Below are positions 1 through 11,309 of a stretch of DNA of 64,000 bases, in pieces. The stretch spans positions 186,001 through 250,000 of the forward strand of contig JADDOH010023175.1 in the NCBI GenBank assembly GCA_016648135.1. The letters run 5' to 3'. The position numbers and the translations under genes are program-made. The notes under the pieces are model-generated. The model was not told where the DNA came from. It worked only from the letters and a program-made list of their open reading frames with translations, and did no database searches. Source of the stretch: Agrypnia vestita (lineage: Eukaryota; Arthropoda; Insecta; Trichoptera; Phryganeidae). Every line of letters starts with the position of its first letter. Position 1 is the stretch's first letter.

Positions 1-96
1 ACAAAAAATATTTTATATCTGTGGCCGTTCCTAGAGCAAACGTCTGTTACGTTTTTATATGAAAATATTGATACAATATATATTATATCTTAGCGG

Positions 97-351
97 TTAA
101 AATGTCACGGTGACTGCCCATGCACAGCATCTAGAATATGATTCTTCCCTCGCGGACGTGATTTCAAGAACCTGGAACTCGTTACTGAAGGTCCGGTACA
201 GGTTTGAGAAGAAATTCCCGGGGTGAGTGACATCCACATCTAAGTACGCAGAACCTTCTATGGGTAGAAAGTATAACCTGATTGGTGTACGGGAAGCAAT
301 TGCGGTGTAATTATATCCCTTGTCAATATAATCAGTCACCATTTTATCCAT
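97..351 (-). CDS. Possible small protein or last exon, 84 residues
   Basis: I do not recognise this protein. The reading frame opens at a methionine on the minus strand (MDKMVTDYIDKG...) and ends in ...CCAWAVTVTF followed by TAA. An in-frame TAA lies 36 bases before the start, so the frame is self-contained. Composition looks protein-like: mixed charged and aromatic residues, a DVDVTHPGNFF stretch near the middle, no low-complexity run and no membrane segment. The surrounding DNA is much more AT-rich than the ORF, which is the main argument for real coding sequence. No convincing splice acceptor was found just upstream. It could be a short gene, a remnant of a mobile element, or the terminal exon of a gene beyond the left edge. 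Confidence 0.3.
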   Translation of the reverse strand: MDKMVTDYIDKGYNYTAIASRTPIRLYFLPIEGSAYLDVDVTHPGNFFSNLYRTFSNEFQVLEITSAREESYSRCCAWAVTVTF

Positions 352-879
352 CAGCGAGTCAACAAGAAAGACGGATATTTAAGCTAAATATTGTTAATAT
401 TTTATATTGTTGATATTATATTATTGAATCGTATTCACGAGACGAAAACAACCTAGAGCAGCGTTTCTCAAATGGTATTCCGCGATGTAAATTAAGGGAG
501 TCGCGAAAAAATAAAAGATGAATATGCCTTAGTAATATAAAAAAAAATAAACTTTGCATAATATATAATCATAAACATAAAAATTCGGATGCAGAATAGT
601 TACAGTTATACGTTTGCATAGCCGTAACAATCTGTATTATAACAAAAACTTGAAGCATTATATCTGTAGGTATTCATAAATTATTTTATATTAATTCTTT
701 TTTAGCTATTCTTATTATTTTAGAACTTGTGTATTCATTGTCGTATTTTTAGGGTATGTTTTATTTTTTAGTTAGTAACTCTTGTAATTTATAAGGCGGA
801 CCAGGTCTTGCGCAGACGACCTGGTTATGCTGGATTAAAGTTATTATTATATTTTAAAGCAAATTGATTGATTTCAAAT
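352..879. other. AT-rich stretch without a recognisable gene
   Basis: Mostly A and T with short poly-A runs. Around 455-485 the phrase CAGCGTTTCTCAAA resembles the terminal repeat of hAT-type DNA transposons, but no matching inverted end was found nearby. It is at best a broken end. Confidence 0.4.
801..824. other. Short stem-loop (7-bp arms)
   Basis: CCAGGTC at 801-807 pairs with GACCTGG at 818-824 around a 10-base loop and is followed by a TTATTATTAT tail. GC-rich hairpins followed by simple A/T repeats are common at the 3' ends of non-LTR retroelements. That origin is inferred. Confidence 0.4.
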
Positions 880-914
880 GACTCTGTTTCGATACTACTG
901 TATCTTCGTCAGGG
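880..914 (-). other. Hammerhead-core-like motif (CTGACGA-stem-GAAAC)
   Basis: On the minus strand CTGACGA (912-906) is followed by A, then GATAC-AGTA-GTATC (a perfect 5-bp hairpin), then GAAAC (890-886). The downstream AGAGTC could form a two-pair stem III ending in GUC. No pairing for stem I is visible, and one extra base separates CTGACGA from the stem. It resembles the core of Penelope-type hammerhead ribozymes. Activity is not established. Confidence 0.35.
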
Positions 915-972
915 CGTCAGGGCGGACGCACAATAATACCCATTAATTAAATTTGTAAAGAATTCAAATTTA

Positions 973-1019
973 AGGTGGGGGTGTGGCCTCGTTTGTAGTG
1001 GGGGTGTGGGGTGGGATAG
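973..1019 (+). other. G-rich run with quadruplex potential
   Basis: Two five-G runs, one four-G run and a three-G run occur within 47 bases, the last three separated by loops of 3 and 1 bases. The strand is strikingly G-biased compared with its AT-rich surroundings. Confidence 0.5.
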
Positions 1020-1034
1020 GAAACTATCGACTCT

Positions 1035-1100
1035 TTATCTTCCCAGTAAGACGACGACTATGATGACGATGATGATGATTAGGTAATGTATATAATATAC
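1035..1100 (+). repeat. GATGAT-rich tail, probable LINE 3' end
   Basis: A short GATGACGATGATGATGAT run follows the G-rich segment. The recognisable LINE remnants elsewhere in the window (ending near 12150, 45130 and 60325) end in the same kind of GATGATGAT tail, so this is probably the 3' end of a related retroelement whose coding part is gone. Confidence 0.35.
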
Positions 1101-2090
1101 ATACATTGAACTTTATGTCAATTCAAAACCATCTAGTAGGGTCATTAATTACCTGTTGACGGTCTGTTTGTTAAAAAATAAAATAAAAATACAATAATGT
1201 ATACTGTATAAGATTCTTATTTTATTGTACTTAAACCGTAGAAATAAAATAAATACATAAATAAAAATGTACCATTGCCATTCACCAACATGCACTTGTG
1301 TGAAACTGGATTCTCGCTATACTTTGAATCAACACGAAGTATAGGAACTGCTTTAATCCTGTTACAGACATAAAGAAAACAATTGTCAACAATTAAACTG
1401 GTTATTAGAAGTAGTATTAAAAAAAGATAATATTGTATTCTCCCCATCAAAATCAATACTGAAATTTAAAAACTACTAATAAAAATATAAAAATAATCTT
1501 TTACCATCATAATAATTAATTGGCCGTTGTATTTGAACCTTATAATTTTTCACTCTCAGGCACGTATCTACAAAATGGGTGCATTTATTTATGAGATATG
1601 AAAAAGGATAATACGTGCAGTTGTTTAAAGATATTTGACCTAGACCTAATTTTTTTCCAAAAAGATTTAGCAATAATTGTTTTCAATTTCATAGCGTTCG
1701 AATATGGGCATTTATATCTTTTTTATTTAATCTAAGGCTTGTGCATCTTCCTTACTTCCTTCCCAAAAAAAAAATTGGAAAAATATGCGCTAGGGAGCAC
1801 CAGGATAAATTACACTATTTCATTGTTAATCTGGAATATCATATATAAAACTTACGATCTTTTTTTTTTAAAGAAAATACATTTTATAGCATAGTTGCAA
1901 CTTCAGAATATGCAAATTTCTATGAATTTAAAAAGTTTAATATATCCTAGAACAAAATTTTCTTGCAAAATTTTAAAAATTAATTGTAATTTTAAAATTG
2001 TGTTGGTCTTAAATAAAATTTATAATATGAAGGTATTGACTAATTTTTTTTAATAGACGTACATACAAGCATCAAACTCCTAACTATATT
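1101..2090. other. AT-rich stretch, nothing recognised
   Basis: Short ORFs here are AT-driven and look like no protein family. No inverted or tandem repeat stands out. Confidence 0.5.
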
Positions 2091-2094
2091 CAAA

Positions 2095-2205
2095 CTCTGC
2101 TAAACGCTGTGCTATGAAGATAGGACTAACTTGCTGGTATCTTGGAATGGGGCTCGAAGCACCAACCACCAGATCACTAAGAGAGCGTCACGACCAATGC
2201 AGAAT
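2095..2205 (-). repeat. Degraded tRNA-derived SINE fragment
   Basis: The segment from GCTAAACGCTGTGCTATGAA through AGGACTAACTTGCTGG matches, with substitutions, the non-tRNA part of the SINE copies at 7030 and 22143. The adjoining part (GGGGCTCGAAGC...) is a mutated B-box region. It reads in minus orientation and is truncated. Confidence 0.5.
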
Positions 2206-2360
2206 GTAAGACTAGATTTCTCCAACAATAAAAAAATGAATTGCTCTACATATTTATTGTATAAATTCGTAAAAAGAGTTTTTAGTATATATAAGCAATT
2301 ATTAAGTCGTATTTTGAACTAAGCAATAACGCTATTTTTGTATCTTGACACTTATGTACA

Positions 2361-2525
2361 TTATAACGCCGCGAGTTTTGATGTATTTCAACCTGTTAAA
2401 GGTTGAAATTAATGAATTCAATCAATCAAATGTTATTCACAATTATGAATAATGAGTTTTCTAATTGATTGAATTCATTAATGTTAAACCTGTCAAACTT
2501 ACATCGTCAAAATTGGCAGCATTAT
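2361..2525. mobile_element. 165-bp palindromic MITE
   Basis: The ends are inverted repeats: ATAACGCCGCGAGTTTTGA on the left matches, with mismatches, the reverse complement of ...TCAAAATTGGCAGCATTAT on the right. The inner part pairs even better: TTAATGAATTCAATCAATCA against TGATTGAATTCATTAA. It is non-coding and could fold into one long hairpin, as small non-autonomous DNA transposons do. Superfamily unknown. Confidence 0.55.
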
Positions 2526-3299
2526 AATTTTCTTCCTATTCTTTTGTTAGATCCTTAATCTGTATTGACAGGTCAGTCCTGGTCTTGTGACGAGGACGTT
2601 CAGCTCTCTCTCCATCACGGCTCTGGTAAGTCTTGTCTGGTCCATTCTCTCGACATTGTTCCTCCAGAAACGCCTTCTCTGCCTGCTCCATCGTATTACA
2701 ATGTAATACAATAATTGTCAAGATCCAGAAATTGCAATATTGCTTTAGTTCAGAATACTAATCGTGTCAGAGAGTAATTATTACAAATGCTTCGATGTAA
2801 TTAAGAGGTGTCCTCGTTAAAATTATTTCTTAAAATCAGTTTACTGCCTCTCAATCTTCCAAAATATTAAGTACAAAAAGGTATAAATCTGTGATTGAGT
2901 TACCTCACCGCTTGATTTAACGCATTTTTTAATGTTTTGTTCGCTTTTCATTAATTAACAATGCTACGATGTGGAACCATCCGGCAATTTTATTAGGAAA
3001 GTAATAAGCAACTGTTATGAATTGCGTGTCCACTCATCCGTACCCAAACTAACACCACGAGTCGATTTAGGTAATCAGAATCACAATATTTATGGTGAAT
3101 GTTTTTTAAAGCTATTCCTTTACATACTCACAGATGAATAATATTATTTGCGAAATTAAACCTTTGAAGGGAATCTGTATTGTGTGGTCAAGCAAACTTC
3201 TTCATCAATTTATTGAAGGTTGATGAAGACATTCGCCTATATCATCTGACTTCTCTGCTGATCCAAGATGAAAAGTTGGTTGACTAAGTAAGTATTTGC
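2526..3299. other. AT-rich stretch, nothing recognised
   Basis: A 61-residue minus-strand ORF (2536-2721) has mixed composition but no recognisable family and no splice or promoter context. I would not call it a gene. Confidence 0.45.
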
Positions 3300-3570
3300 A
3301 TGCGTAATCCCAATCCAAAATTACAATAATTTCGTTGTCTGCCTGTCTCTTATCTCGTGTAACCTCCGTAACTTTTTTAAAGTTAATTATTTTTTGGCAT
3401 AAATTATTTTTTCGAAAAATCTTTTTTCCCAAATTTTTTTTTCCTTAAAATTTGTTTTCCAAAAATTTTTTCTCAATTTTTTTTTTTTAAAAATAAATAA
3501 ATACGTACTTATTCTTTAGGAACCGACATGTAAGTACCGCCATTTTTGACGGGTTACAGTCAGTGGAAGA
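3300..3570 (-). repeat. SINE-like repeat family 2, inverted copy
   Basis: TTTCGTTGTCTGCCTGTCTC followed by a T-rich run and then TAAATAAATAC..TTATTCTTTAGGAACCGACATG..TTTTTGACGGGTTACAG. The same blocks occur inverted or direct at 45660-45840, 48745-48950 and 63235-63660. At 63 kb they flank a tRNA-like B-box phrase and a GACA array. This copy runs on the minus strand and is eroded. Confidence 0.5.
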
Positions 3571-4767
3571 AAATATTTGTAATCTATACATAAAACATGG
3601 CATAATTGCATTGGGAGGAATAACTATGAGTGCACCCAATTCATTAATTGCAATTCTGAAAACCGTTGTAAAAGTTATCCTCAAAACACCAATATTAACT
3701 AGGATTGATGACTATTCATCAAATTCGATGTTTTTGATATTAGATAAATATTGCTAATATTACTGTAAATTACACATTCAAACATAAAAATACACATTTT
3801 AAAATGGCACAAACGACAATTGCCACACGAACAAACAAACTTAATTTACAAATGACAAGAACACACACATACATACGGGAAAATGAGTTTAAACTACTAT
3901 GGGCTCAAACTTTTTAACTACATGCAAAATAAATAAATAAATCTTGAATACAATTCGATAGAAAATTAAAAAATAATAATAAAATACTTAATAAAATCAT
4001 AGATTAAAAATATGCGAAAACACAAAATTGGTGTTCTCATTCAAATAAATTAATGACGAATAATAATTACTACCCCTTTTTATTTATTTCAACAACTCGA
4101 CAACCGCGCGCCCACGCGGCTGTCGTGTTCCCCGCGCCTAATCTGGAAATCTATAAAACACACACAAATATACGAGAAGATTCGAGAAGAACGTTTTCGT
4201 TGTAACAGCTGCGATTGACCATAGAAGGAAGAAAAAAAACGGACGCGAATAGAAAACGTTAAGCTAATTACGGATCCGTGTTCTAGTTAAAGTTTAATTT
4301 AATTATTTATAATCAAAATGTCAAACCATGTGTGCAAACACCTCAATCGTTTCAGTGATATAAAATTTTAACTGCAGTAATCAATTATTGAGAAAGTATT
4401 GACAGATATAAATCCGCGAATGATCATTGCCGTTAAACAGATAATTGATTCAATGGAATTATATTTTTTGGATATTTTGATGAAAAATTAAAAATTGTAT
4501 CTCGATTATCCCTCTCATGGATACTGAAATTTTATGTACGTAAGTGTCTGTTGAGGAAGTAAGTAGTTGGAATGGTTACAATGGCAGTAAGTATTCGATC
4601 ATCTAAAAATCAAATCGCTTTACGAATTCTGAATGTAAAGTATTGAAAGGATGTGCCTGTTCATCGGTTATATAAAGGTTACCGGAAATGACGATCCGAA
4701 AGGTATTTTAACGATAATGACGATCCAATATTGAATCATAATATATCGCCCTCTCTCTCTCTTACCA
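3571..4767. other. AT-rich stretch with a small GC-richer island
   Basis: No gene recognised. The section around 4095-4300 is more GC-rich and contains a stem-loop and a CTATAAAA box near 4152, so it could be an old promoter or LTR fragment. That is a weak inference. Confidence 0.4.
4098..4125. other. GC-rich stem-loop, 11-bp arms
   Basis: CGACAACCGCG at 4098-4108 pairs with CGCGGCTGTCG at 4115-4125, one mismatch, around a 6-base loop, in an otherwise AT-rich area. It may be a regulatory hairpin or a transposon end. Confidence 0.45.
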
Positions 4768-5343
4768 TATACAGGATATCTCGCAGCTAGTAGCAAAAAA
4801 TTCCGGAGAGTCTTCCTCATTCAATTTTGAATAGAAAATATTCTTTACACTTTGGGAGAAATGTCGACATTTACGGTGATAAACGATATTAAATATTTGA
4901 GATTTTTTCAATATTTCTGATTTATTTTCTGTAAAACGTTAAACTATCTTTTCAGTAACATATATGAATATTAGATAGTTATTTGCTTTGATACAAGTCA
5001 AATAAAATGATTAAAACCTTGCATAAATATAATTTTTTGAAAGTAGTGGTAGTTTTACAGAAAATCGGTAAAAAATATTTAAAAAGTTTGCAAATTTTGA
5101 TATCGCTTATCTCCGTAATTGTCGACCCCTTCATGGCTTTTACCAAAAAGGTAGTAAAGTGTACATTAAATGAATGAATATTTCAAAAATATATCTAGAA
5201 ATTGTTACAGTGAATGTTCAAGAAATACAAACAAGAAAAAATAATTTCACACAAAAGCGAAAATGATATTTTCTTATCAAAATTTAACAACAAATACTTC
5301 CTCGAAGATTTTGCTACTAGTTTTGAGACACCCCGTAATAATA
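4768..5343. mobile_element. Fold-back element, family A
   Basis: Both ends carry the same inverted sequence: ...CTAGTAGCAAAAA on the left and TTTTGCTACTAG... on the right, close to GGTGTCTC-like termini (about 35 bp of imperfect terminal inverted repeat). The interior shows the family words TTTCTGATTTATTTTCTG, AAAACGTTAAACTATC and ATACAAGTCAAATAAAATGA. Non-coding, diverged. Other copies lie at 9025, 9275, 14200, 14905, 17935, 29516, 30966 and 55265. Confidence 0.65.
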
Positions 5344-5844
5344 CATGTCTTGTTGCGCGTAAGCGAAATTCTTCGCCAAAGATGAATACAACACTTTTAT
5401 CACGTTTTCTGCAAAGATAATGCCAATAAGCCGGCAGAAAACTGGGTAGTTACAATAGTGAAAATATAATTTATTGCCAAAAAATTGTTTACTGCATTGT
5501 AAATTTATAGAGCGGCGATAAAGAAATTCGAATTAAGTGTCAAGACCATATTTCCTATTGTTTAATCAGTATTATATATACAGAGTATATGTCCACTTGA
5601 TTGATATATGGATCCATTTCGGACGCTGGCGCTGGTAATATTAAACCACCACCACAGAGCGATTTCAACGACGAGAGGACGCTTGATTCCGTTCTCTGTA
5701 CCGACACGAACACACGTTTTACATAATTCTCTCTGCCTCTCTATATCATAAATAACTTGTGTCAATTTAAAAAAAATTCCGACATAAGCCGAGATGTGAA
5801 ATAACTAATTGTGCAATAAACATAGAATGAATATCTTCTTCAAT
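5344..5844. other. AT-rich stretch, nothing recognised
   Basis: Mixed composition around 5620-5750 but no coding signal, splice pair or repeat that I can support. Confidence 0.45.
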
Positions 5845-5940
5845 ACATCTTTCCATTAACAAAAGACAATCGAATTGGTATATGTAAGTCATGCGTACGA
5901 CGCCCTTTTCTTCGTTGTGTTTCAAATTCGAAAAGTTTGG
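5845..5940 (+). repeat. Half of a fold-back element, family C
   Basis: The run AAAGACAATCGAATTGGTAT, then GTAAGTCATGCGTACGACGC, then CTTCGTTGTG matches one arm of the hairpin at 53788-53955. Only one arm is present, so this is a truncated copy. Confidence 0.5.
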
Positions 5941-7029
5941 GGGATTCTTGGTAGGTATACATTTCAATTAATGAGTCCACCATTCAAAGATTAATTTAAA
6001 AAATCGTAAAAACTGGTTCGGTCCTCATCCTGTGCGGTCGGCCGAAAATACTGTAGTCATCAGAGAGAGTAATTTTTATTATTAAGTTTAAGTGATTTTT
6101 TTTATTTTAATGACACATATTAAAAGGTACATATATAAGTAAATATCAAGTCCCCAAACAGCAATCGTATGCTGGTATAAGGGTTCAGGAAATATGTACA
6201 GTAAAATAAATGGGTATATATTATATACATATTAAATATAATCACATTGACAAACAGTTATCTCCTCTCTAATACGAGTCCCTTCAGCCATTAGTTGAAA
6301 AGTTCCACACTATTCAATTACTTTATGGAATTGGAGATCCCATTATAGAAGTCGATCGCAGTGTATAAGAAACCATATCTCTCCCTATTATTCCTCGGTA
6401 TATTATTTCTTATATAGTCTCTTGTTCTCGTGTATTGTCTATGCACGTCACTGTTCTGGCAAAGGACGATCTTCGTTTTCAACAACTCATTCTTTATTCT
6501 ATAAATCATCTTTATCTTTTCCACGTACATCAGATCCTCCAGGTTAAGCATGCCGGTGATCCTGTACAAGTCAGTATCGATGAGAATCCAGGAATATCAA
6601 CACTTGTCCTTCTCAAAAATTGAACATTAGCAGAATTAGTTTGCAAGAAATTCTCTCCATCCTAATGCGACTTGACGCGATGCGATTTTTTCCTCTGAGG
6701 TTTTGCAAACTCCATTTTCTATGCTAGCAAAGCAAAAACAATTCCTTAACTGAAAACAGTAATCCAACGTCTTATTGCTGAAATTGAGCGAACTGCCTCG
6801 CTAAAAAATTCTTCAAAAATTTTGTCCAACGGGTCAGGGTGTGCCAACACGACCACGGCCGTCATTTGGTCAACACCATAGTTAATCTCAACATGTTTAC
6901 TTTATAAATCAATAAAAATTGCACAAATTAACACTAATTTAGTGTGTTTCATATTAACATCGGATGGACCACTTTATATATATATGAAATATTGTTAAAA
7001 ATATATACCGGTCTATATTATTATTATTA
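5941..7029. other. AT-rich stretch, nothing recognised
   Basis: Two overlapping ORFs of 62 and 83 residues on opposite strands (6318-6623) look like chance frames. Their products match nothing I know. Confidence 0.45.
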
Positions 7030-7230
7030 TTTTTTTCTTTAAAAAAATAGAGATGCGAACACGGAATTCGTGTCACATCAATATTCTTACTATTTTCAAA
7101 TTAAGCTAAACGCTTGTGCTATGAAAATAGGACTAACTTGCTTGTCTGGAGTGAGATTTTGCGACCTTTGGATCACGAGGCGAGAGTCCTAACCACAAGA
7201 TCAACAAGCTACTCAAATAATGAGTTAATT
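7030..7230 (-). mobile_element. tRNA-Thr-derived SINE
   Basis: Read on the minus strand, the right-hand part resembles a tRNA: TGGTTAGGACTCTCGCCTCG, then TGATCCAAAGGTCGC, with CGT at the anticodon position (threonine type). The B-box is mutated here but intact in the copy at 22143-22300 (GGGTTCGAACCTC). The left part is the shared non-tRNA body, and the 3' tail is an A-rich and TAA-repeat run at 7020-7045. It is a Pol III-type retroposon, not a functional tRNA gene, because the acceptor and D-arm pairing is lost. Confidence 0.65.
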
Positions 7231-7502
7231 GAAAATAATGATATTCAGGCGAATTATACTAGGTATATAATGATAAATAATTCGGAAGAATATCATAAAT
7301 ACATCAAAAAGAATATTGCTTTATATTCCAATTAAAAATATATATATACAGATATAGAGCTATCATACCAGCGCAGAGGCGAATATCTATGTACAATAAG
7401 TCTTGTGAAGGACTACAGATGTCTCTAGCATAATCCATTCGAATATATTAAGGAAATTAATTTTAACATATAGGTTACAAATTGGTTTCAAAAATTTTAT
7501 AA

Positions 7503-7655
7503 TGTTCTTGCGGTGGAATTTGTGTACTTTATATTGTGTAAAGTGATCACTTAAGCCAGCTTAAACAGGTCACAAGCCCTGGGCCACCCTATAAAGACTT
7601 CCATACACGTTTCCCATAAATTTATTGTGTAACTTATCTTAATTTACTAAAATAA
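7503..7655 (+). repeat. Interspersed repeat family B
   Basis: Core words GTGATCACTTAAGCCAGCT, CCCTGGGCCACC and GACTTCCATACACG recur at 26255-26400, 27488-27650 and 38205-38332, all on the plus strand. No coding capacity and no obvious terminal repeats. A SINE or 3' LINE end is possible. Confidence 0.6.
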
Positions 7656-8239
7656 TTCAATGAATTTCACAAAAATAAAGGTTTAAAATATGTGCAGGCG
7701 GATTCCTGCATGTTTCTGTAAATATTATTTAATCTCAGAAAGTGTAATGAATATTTTAGAAACATGTGAAAATATTGCGAAACGAACACATATTAGATGA
7801 GTGGGTACTACTTTTGAAAGTGAAGGTGTAAATATTTAAATGTTTGCTTGTACTGTATTTTTAAAAATTTGTACACACGTCATCAAAAAGCGACATGGAA
7901 ACGCTTTTAACTTAAAAGTAAACATGGCCGCTCAATATCGCTTACATCCACTTAGGAGAAAGTTTTATGTGGACAATTATGGAATGATTTCTGTGACAAG
8001 GCGTGCTGGTTCCATTGTTATTATAGGTTATGATAATATCGTATAAGTTTATGGTGGACGTGTTCGCAATGCGGAATTTTCTTTTACTTACCAGCTGCTT
8101 GACATGTGAGGTATTGTGTTATTATATTAATATATATGGGTACCCGGTACATGTCAACTATTGATCAATCATCCATTGTTCGACGGGCATTGCTGTCTGT
8201 TTTAATAAAATATTTTATATAAGTGATTTCACAAATACG
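7656..8239. other. AT-rich stretch, nothing recognised
   Basis: A 68-residue plus-strand ORF (7840-8046) has plausible composition but no family resemblance and no supporting context. Confidence 0.4.
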
Positions 8240-8690
8240 ATAATCGGCCGTATTCTGAAGTAAACAATGTTACTATTTCTGTCAAGATAGTATCAGAAAC
8301 ATTTTTTTTCAAATAGGTTTCTGTATTATTCTGTAGTTTCGGTATTATGACAATACGATATTGATATTATTTAGGTGTCATTATGTTATACCGTCATCAG
8401 TGCTCATTAAACTGTTTTTTTAACCGGTTATTTTTGGTACAGTTATTTGGAATTTGTATCTGATTGTAGCAAGATTGATACCTAAGATATAATTTTGTCG
8501 AGTACCGATAGTTGTCCATCGAATTGCAAAAAATCAATTGCCAGTCATCGACGCAATCAGATACAAATCTCAAATAACAGTTAATGTGTCACTAAACTAA
8601 ATAAAATAAATTAAAAATAAATTCTATCTTGACAGTTATTGTATAACTTGAAATGCCATCAACTATGAAGCTTTAAATTTGACAGGTCCG
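8240..8690. mobile_element. Inverted-repeat MITE, about 450 bp
   Basis: Two nested sets of arms: TCTGTCAAGATAG near 8279 with CTATCTTGACAG near 8625, and TTTGTATCTGATTG near 8452 with CAATCAGATACAAA near 8553. The order is palindromic, as in a non-autonomous DNA element. A second sequence beginning AATCGGC.GTATTCT occurs at about 13620, hinting at a family. Superfamily unknown. Confidence 0.5.
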
Positions 8691-8724
8691 AAATTAATGA
8701 ATTCTTGAATTATTAAATTTTTTA

Positions 8725-8758
8725 TTTTTCTGTATGTCAATTATGACATACAGAAAAA
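8725..8758. other. Perfect 15-bp stem-loop
   Basis: TTTTTCTGTATGTCA pairs exactly with TGACATACAGAAAAA across a four-base ATTA loop. Confidence 0.7.
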
Positions 8759-9024
8759 GCAAATCAACAAAAAAATATTTTAGCTGCTACATTACTTCAG
8801 ATACCTACATTACCTACTCAGCTTTTCTTCAATCCTGAGGCATATGAAGCCCGAATTCAGAATCAATACGTAGATGATTTAAAGATTAGGGTACCCCTTA
8901 AAAACGTAATTTTTTGTACAAAATAACACAAAGTATTGACTCTGAATTTGGGCCTAAATCTAAAGTTTTTACACCCTGATGTATAATGAGATGTAGAAAA
9001 CAAATTTACTGTCAACAAAGCCTA

Positions 9025-9180
9025 TTTCTGACTTGTCTTCTGTTTACAGAAGATAAGTTAGATACTTGATGGTCCAACGTTTTAACGTTAGATCATCATG
9101 ACAGCAACTTATATCGAATACTATAAATTCATTCGCCTTAATACAAGTCAAATAAAATGATAAGATTTTTTTTGCAAAGT
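9025..9180. repeat. Fold-back family A, partial copy
   Basis: Contains TATTTCTGACTT, CCAACGTTTTAACG, AGCAACTTATATCG and AATACAAGTCAAATAAAATG in the family A order. Only the left half is present, and it adjoins another copy starting near 9275. Confidence 0.6.
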
Positions 9181-9274
9181 TCAGCGTACATCGGAAACAA
9201 CCAAAAATGAGTGTCATGACCAAAAAACAAACTTAACTTTTCAAAGTCATTTATTAAAAAATATATAATTATTA

Positions 9275-9802
9275 CATCATAGACATCATACATGGTAGCA
9301 AATTCTTTGCATCTGAATTCCTGCCCTGATAGTGAGTCTAAAATGTTCAAGCAACCATCAATAGTTATGGAGATAAGAAATATCAAAGTTTGCATTTATT
9401 TTTCAAGATTTCTGACTTATTTTTTCTCAAACGTTGAACTATTATCAAAGTAACGTATATCAATTATGAAAAATTCATTGTCGAATAAAACAATAAAAAC
9501 GTTGCAAAAATTGAAAAGAGGATTTTATCATTTTATTTGAGTTGTATTTAAGCGAATGAATTTTTTATAATCGATATAAGTAACTAAGTAACTGTAATGA
9601 TTGTTCAACTTTTGGCAAAAAACAAGGCAGGAATATTGAAAAAAAAATACAAACTTGATATTGCATATCTCCATAACTATTATATTAGATCACGGTTACG
9701 TGAACATTTTCGATTAATTATAATGATATTATCATTGATAATTATCAAGGCAGGAATACAACTATGAAGTTTTGGCTACTAGCTGTGAACCAGCCCGTAT
9801 AT
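9275..9802. mobile_element. Fold-back element, family A
   Basis: A near-complete palindrome centred near 9510. Left words (TCCTGCCCTGATA.TGAG, AAAATGTTCAAGCAACCAT, TTGCATTTATTTTTC) reappear as reverse complements on the right (AAAATACAAACTTGATATTG, AATTATCAAGGCAGGAATA). The right end, TTTGGCTACTAGCTGTGAAC, is the family terminal repeat. Non-coding. Confidence 0.7.
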
Positions 9803-11109
9803 TAAAGACACATCAACACATTTTGCATATTATACACAATCTATCAGTGTATTCGCAGGGAATCCTTAAAAATTTTATACTTGTCGCTGTAACAAAACCC
9901 AGGATTGCGAAGATTATTATTATATGAGAGATTTTTATTATTTACATGATTGAAAGCTTCTAAGAATCTAGTACATTTGCAACCAGATCTGTACACTTAA
10001 TGACAACGAATCTATGAATTTAAATGATGTTTCCAAAGATAAAACTAATAAATTTTGCGCAACATAGCGCGACTCATACGTGAATGTAATCGGTAGCGGG
10101 TATATGGGATTAGTGATTAGCTTTTTATAGGAATATTAACCATTTAGCATGCACGAATGGGCCCGATTTTACTTTCTCTCGATCAAATAATTTACACGGA
10201 AATATATTTGAATAGATTAGATAACGATTTTAAGCATTCGTACCAACTGCAAAACGGGGGAAAAAATCGTAATCGATTTTCGAAAAGATGCCCAATGAAT
10301 ATAAAGTGAGACCGTAAAAAATGACACGTGTTATTAATATAACCCACGCGTAGCGGGAGGTGGGATATTTTCAAAAACGATTCAACACACATGACTTGAA
10401 TAATAATGAGGATTTTATATTCTTTGGTGAACGACGGCTTAAATTTGAATTAATATTTATAAAGAAGCATTACTTCACAGGAAATAACATGATAAATATT
10501 CTATTAATACAACATTTAATTTTTTTTTATTAGAGACACTAACAGGATAATATGTATATTATACTCTAATAATAAAACTTTATAAATGAAGACTATGCCC
10601 ATTATTCCAATTACAAGTATCTTTGGCACGCTCTAGTAACATGTATTTTTACATTTATGTGTATTATATACATATTTAGTGTTTGACTGTAGAGCGATCA
10701 TATAAGAATATTTAAATAAATCATTGATTTAATAGATCTTTAGGTTCAGGTCATCGTTTAGAATTTAGAACATAGATGTTGTGTTTAAGTGAGTTTTTGA
10801 ACGATGATAAGGCATCTGCAAGAATATCAACATCAGGGTCAGCACAATACATATTATATGTGCGACACAACCTTGTGATGGGAGAAAAGTAACCAACATT
10901 ATTAGTGTGATGGCTTATTCTAAAGAATTACCGGTTTCTGTACCGTTGCTGTACTTGATAATAAAAGAAAAAAATCCATAGCCATATTGGATGATTACTT
11001 TATTAATGGCTGTTGAAAAGGTTGAACTGTTTAGGTAGGTAGGTGTGCTCAACGATTTTTTGCTTGCGTAAAAAATATCTCAAAATCTATGTTCAAAAAC
11101 TACACCTCA
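9803..11109. other. AT-rich stretch, nothing recognised
   Basis: No ORF, repeat or splice-flanked segment that I can support. Confidence 0.5.
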
Positions 11110-11305
11110 GTCTCTTATGCGACGGACATGCCCCCCTGCGACTCTTTCCTATCCCCAAAGGTGAAAAAAACAATTAAAGAATGACGTTTAACCAACATTC
11201 AGAAGATAAAAAGAGAATTACTGAAGCTAAACGCCATCCCGAAAATTGCGTTTCAAAAGTGCTTGGAAGATTGGTAAAAGTGCTGGCATAAGTTTATGAT
11301 ATCTT
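11110..11305 (+). pseudogene. Mariner transposase C-terminal relic
   Basis: Conceptual translation in shifting frames gives TDMPPCDSFLSPKVKK followed by NAIPKIAFQKCLEDW, a stop, then KCWHKF. This matches the end of a mariner DD34D transposase: the third aspartate region (SPDLAPCDFFLF in intact relatives) and the closing FQKCFEDWKKRWHKC block. Stops and frame breaks show it is dead. It belongs to a different mariner lineage from the two full copies, which end differently (WQKCIDSNGTYFD). The LINE fragment at 11310 adjoins it directly. Confidence 0.6.
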
Positions 11306-11309
11306 ATTT

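Noticed and set aside
7114..7335. 73-codon plus-strand ORF
   Set aside because: It lies across the SINE, and its first part is antisense to the tRNA-like head.
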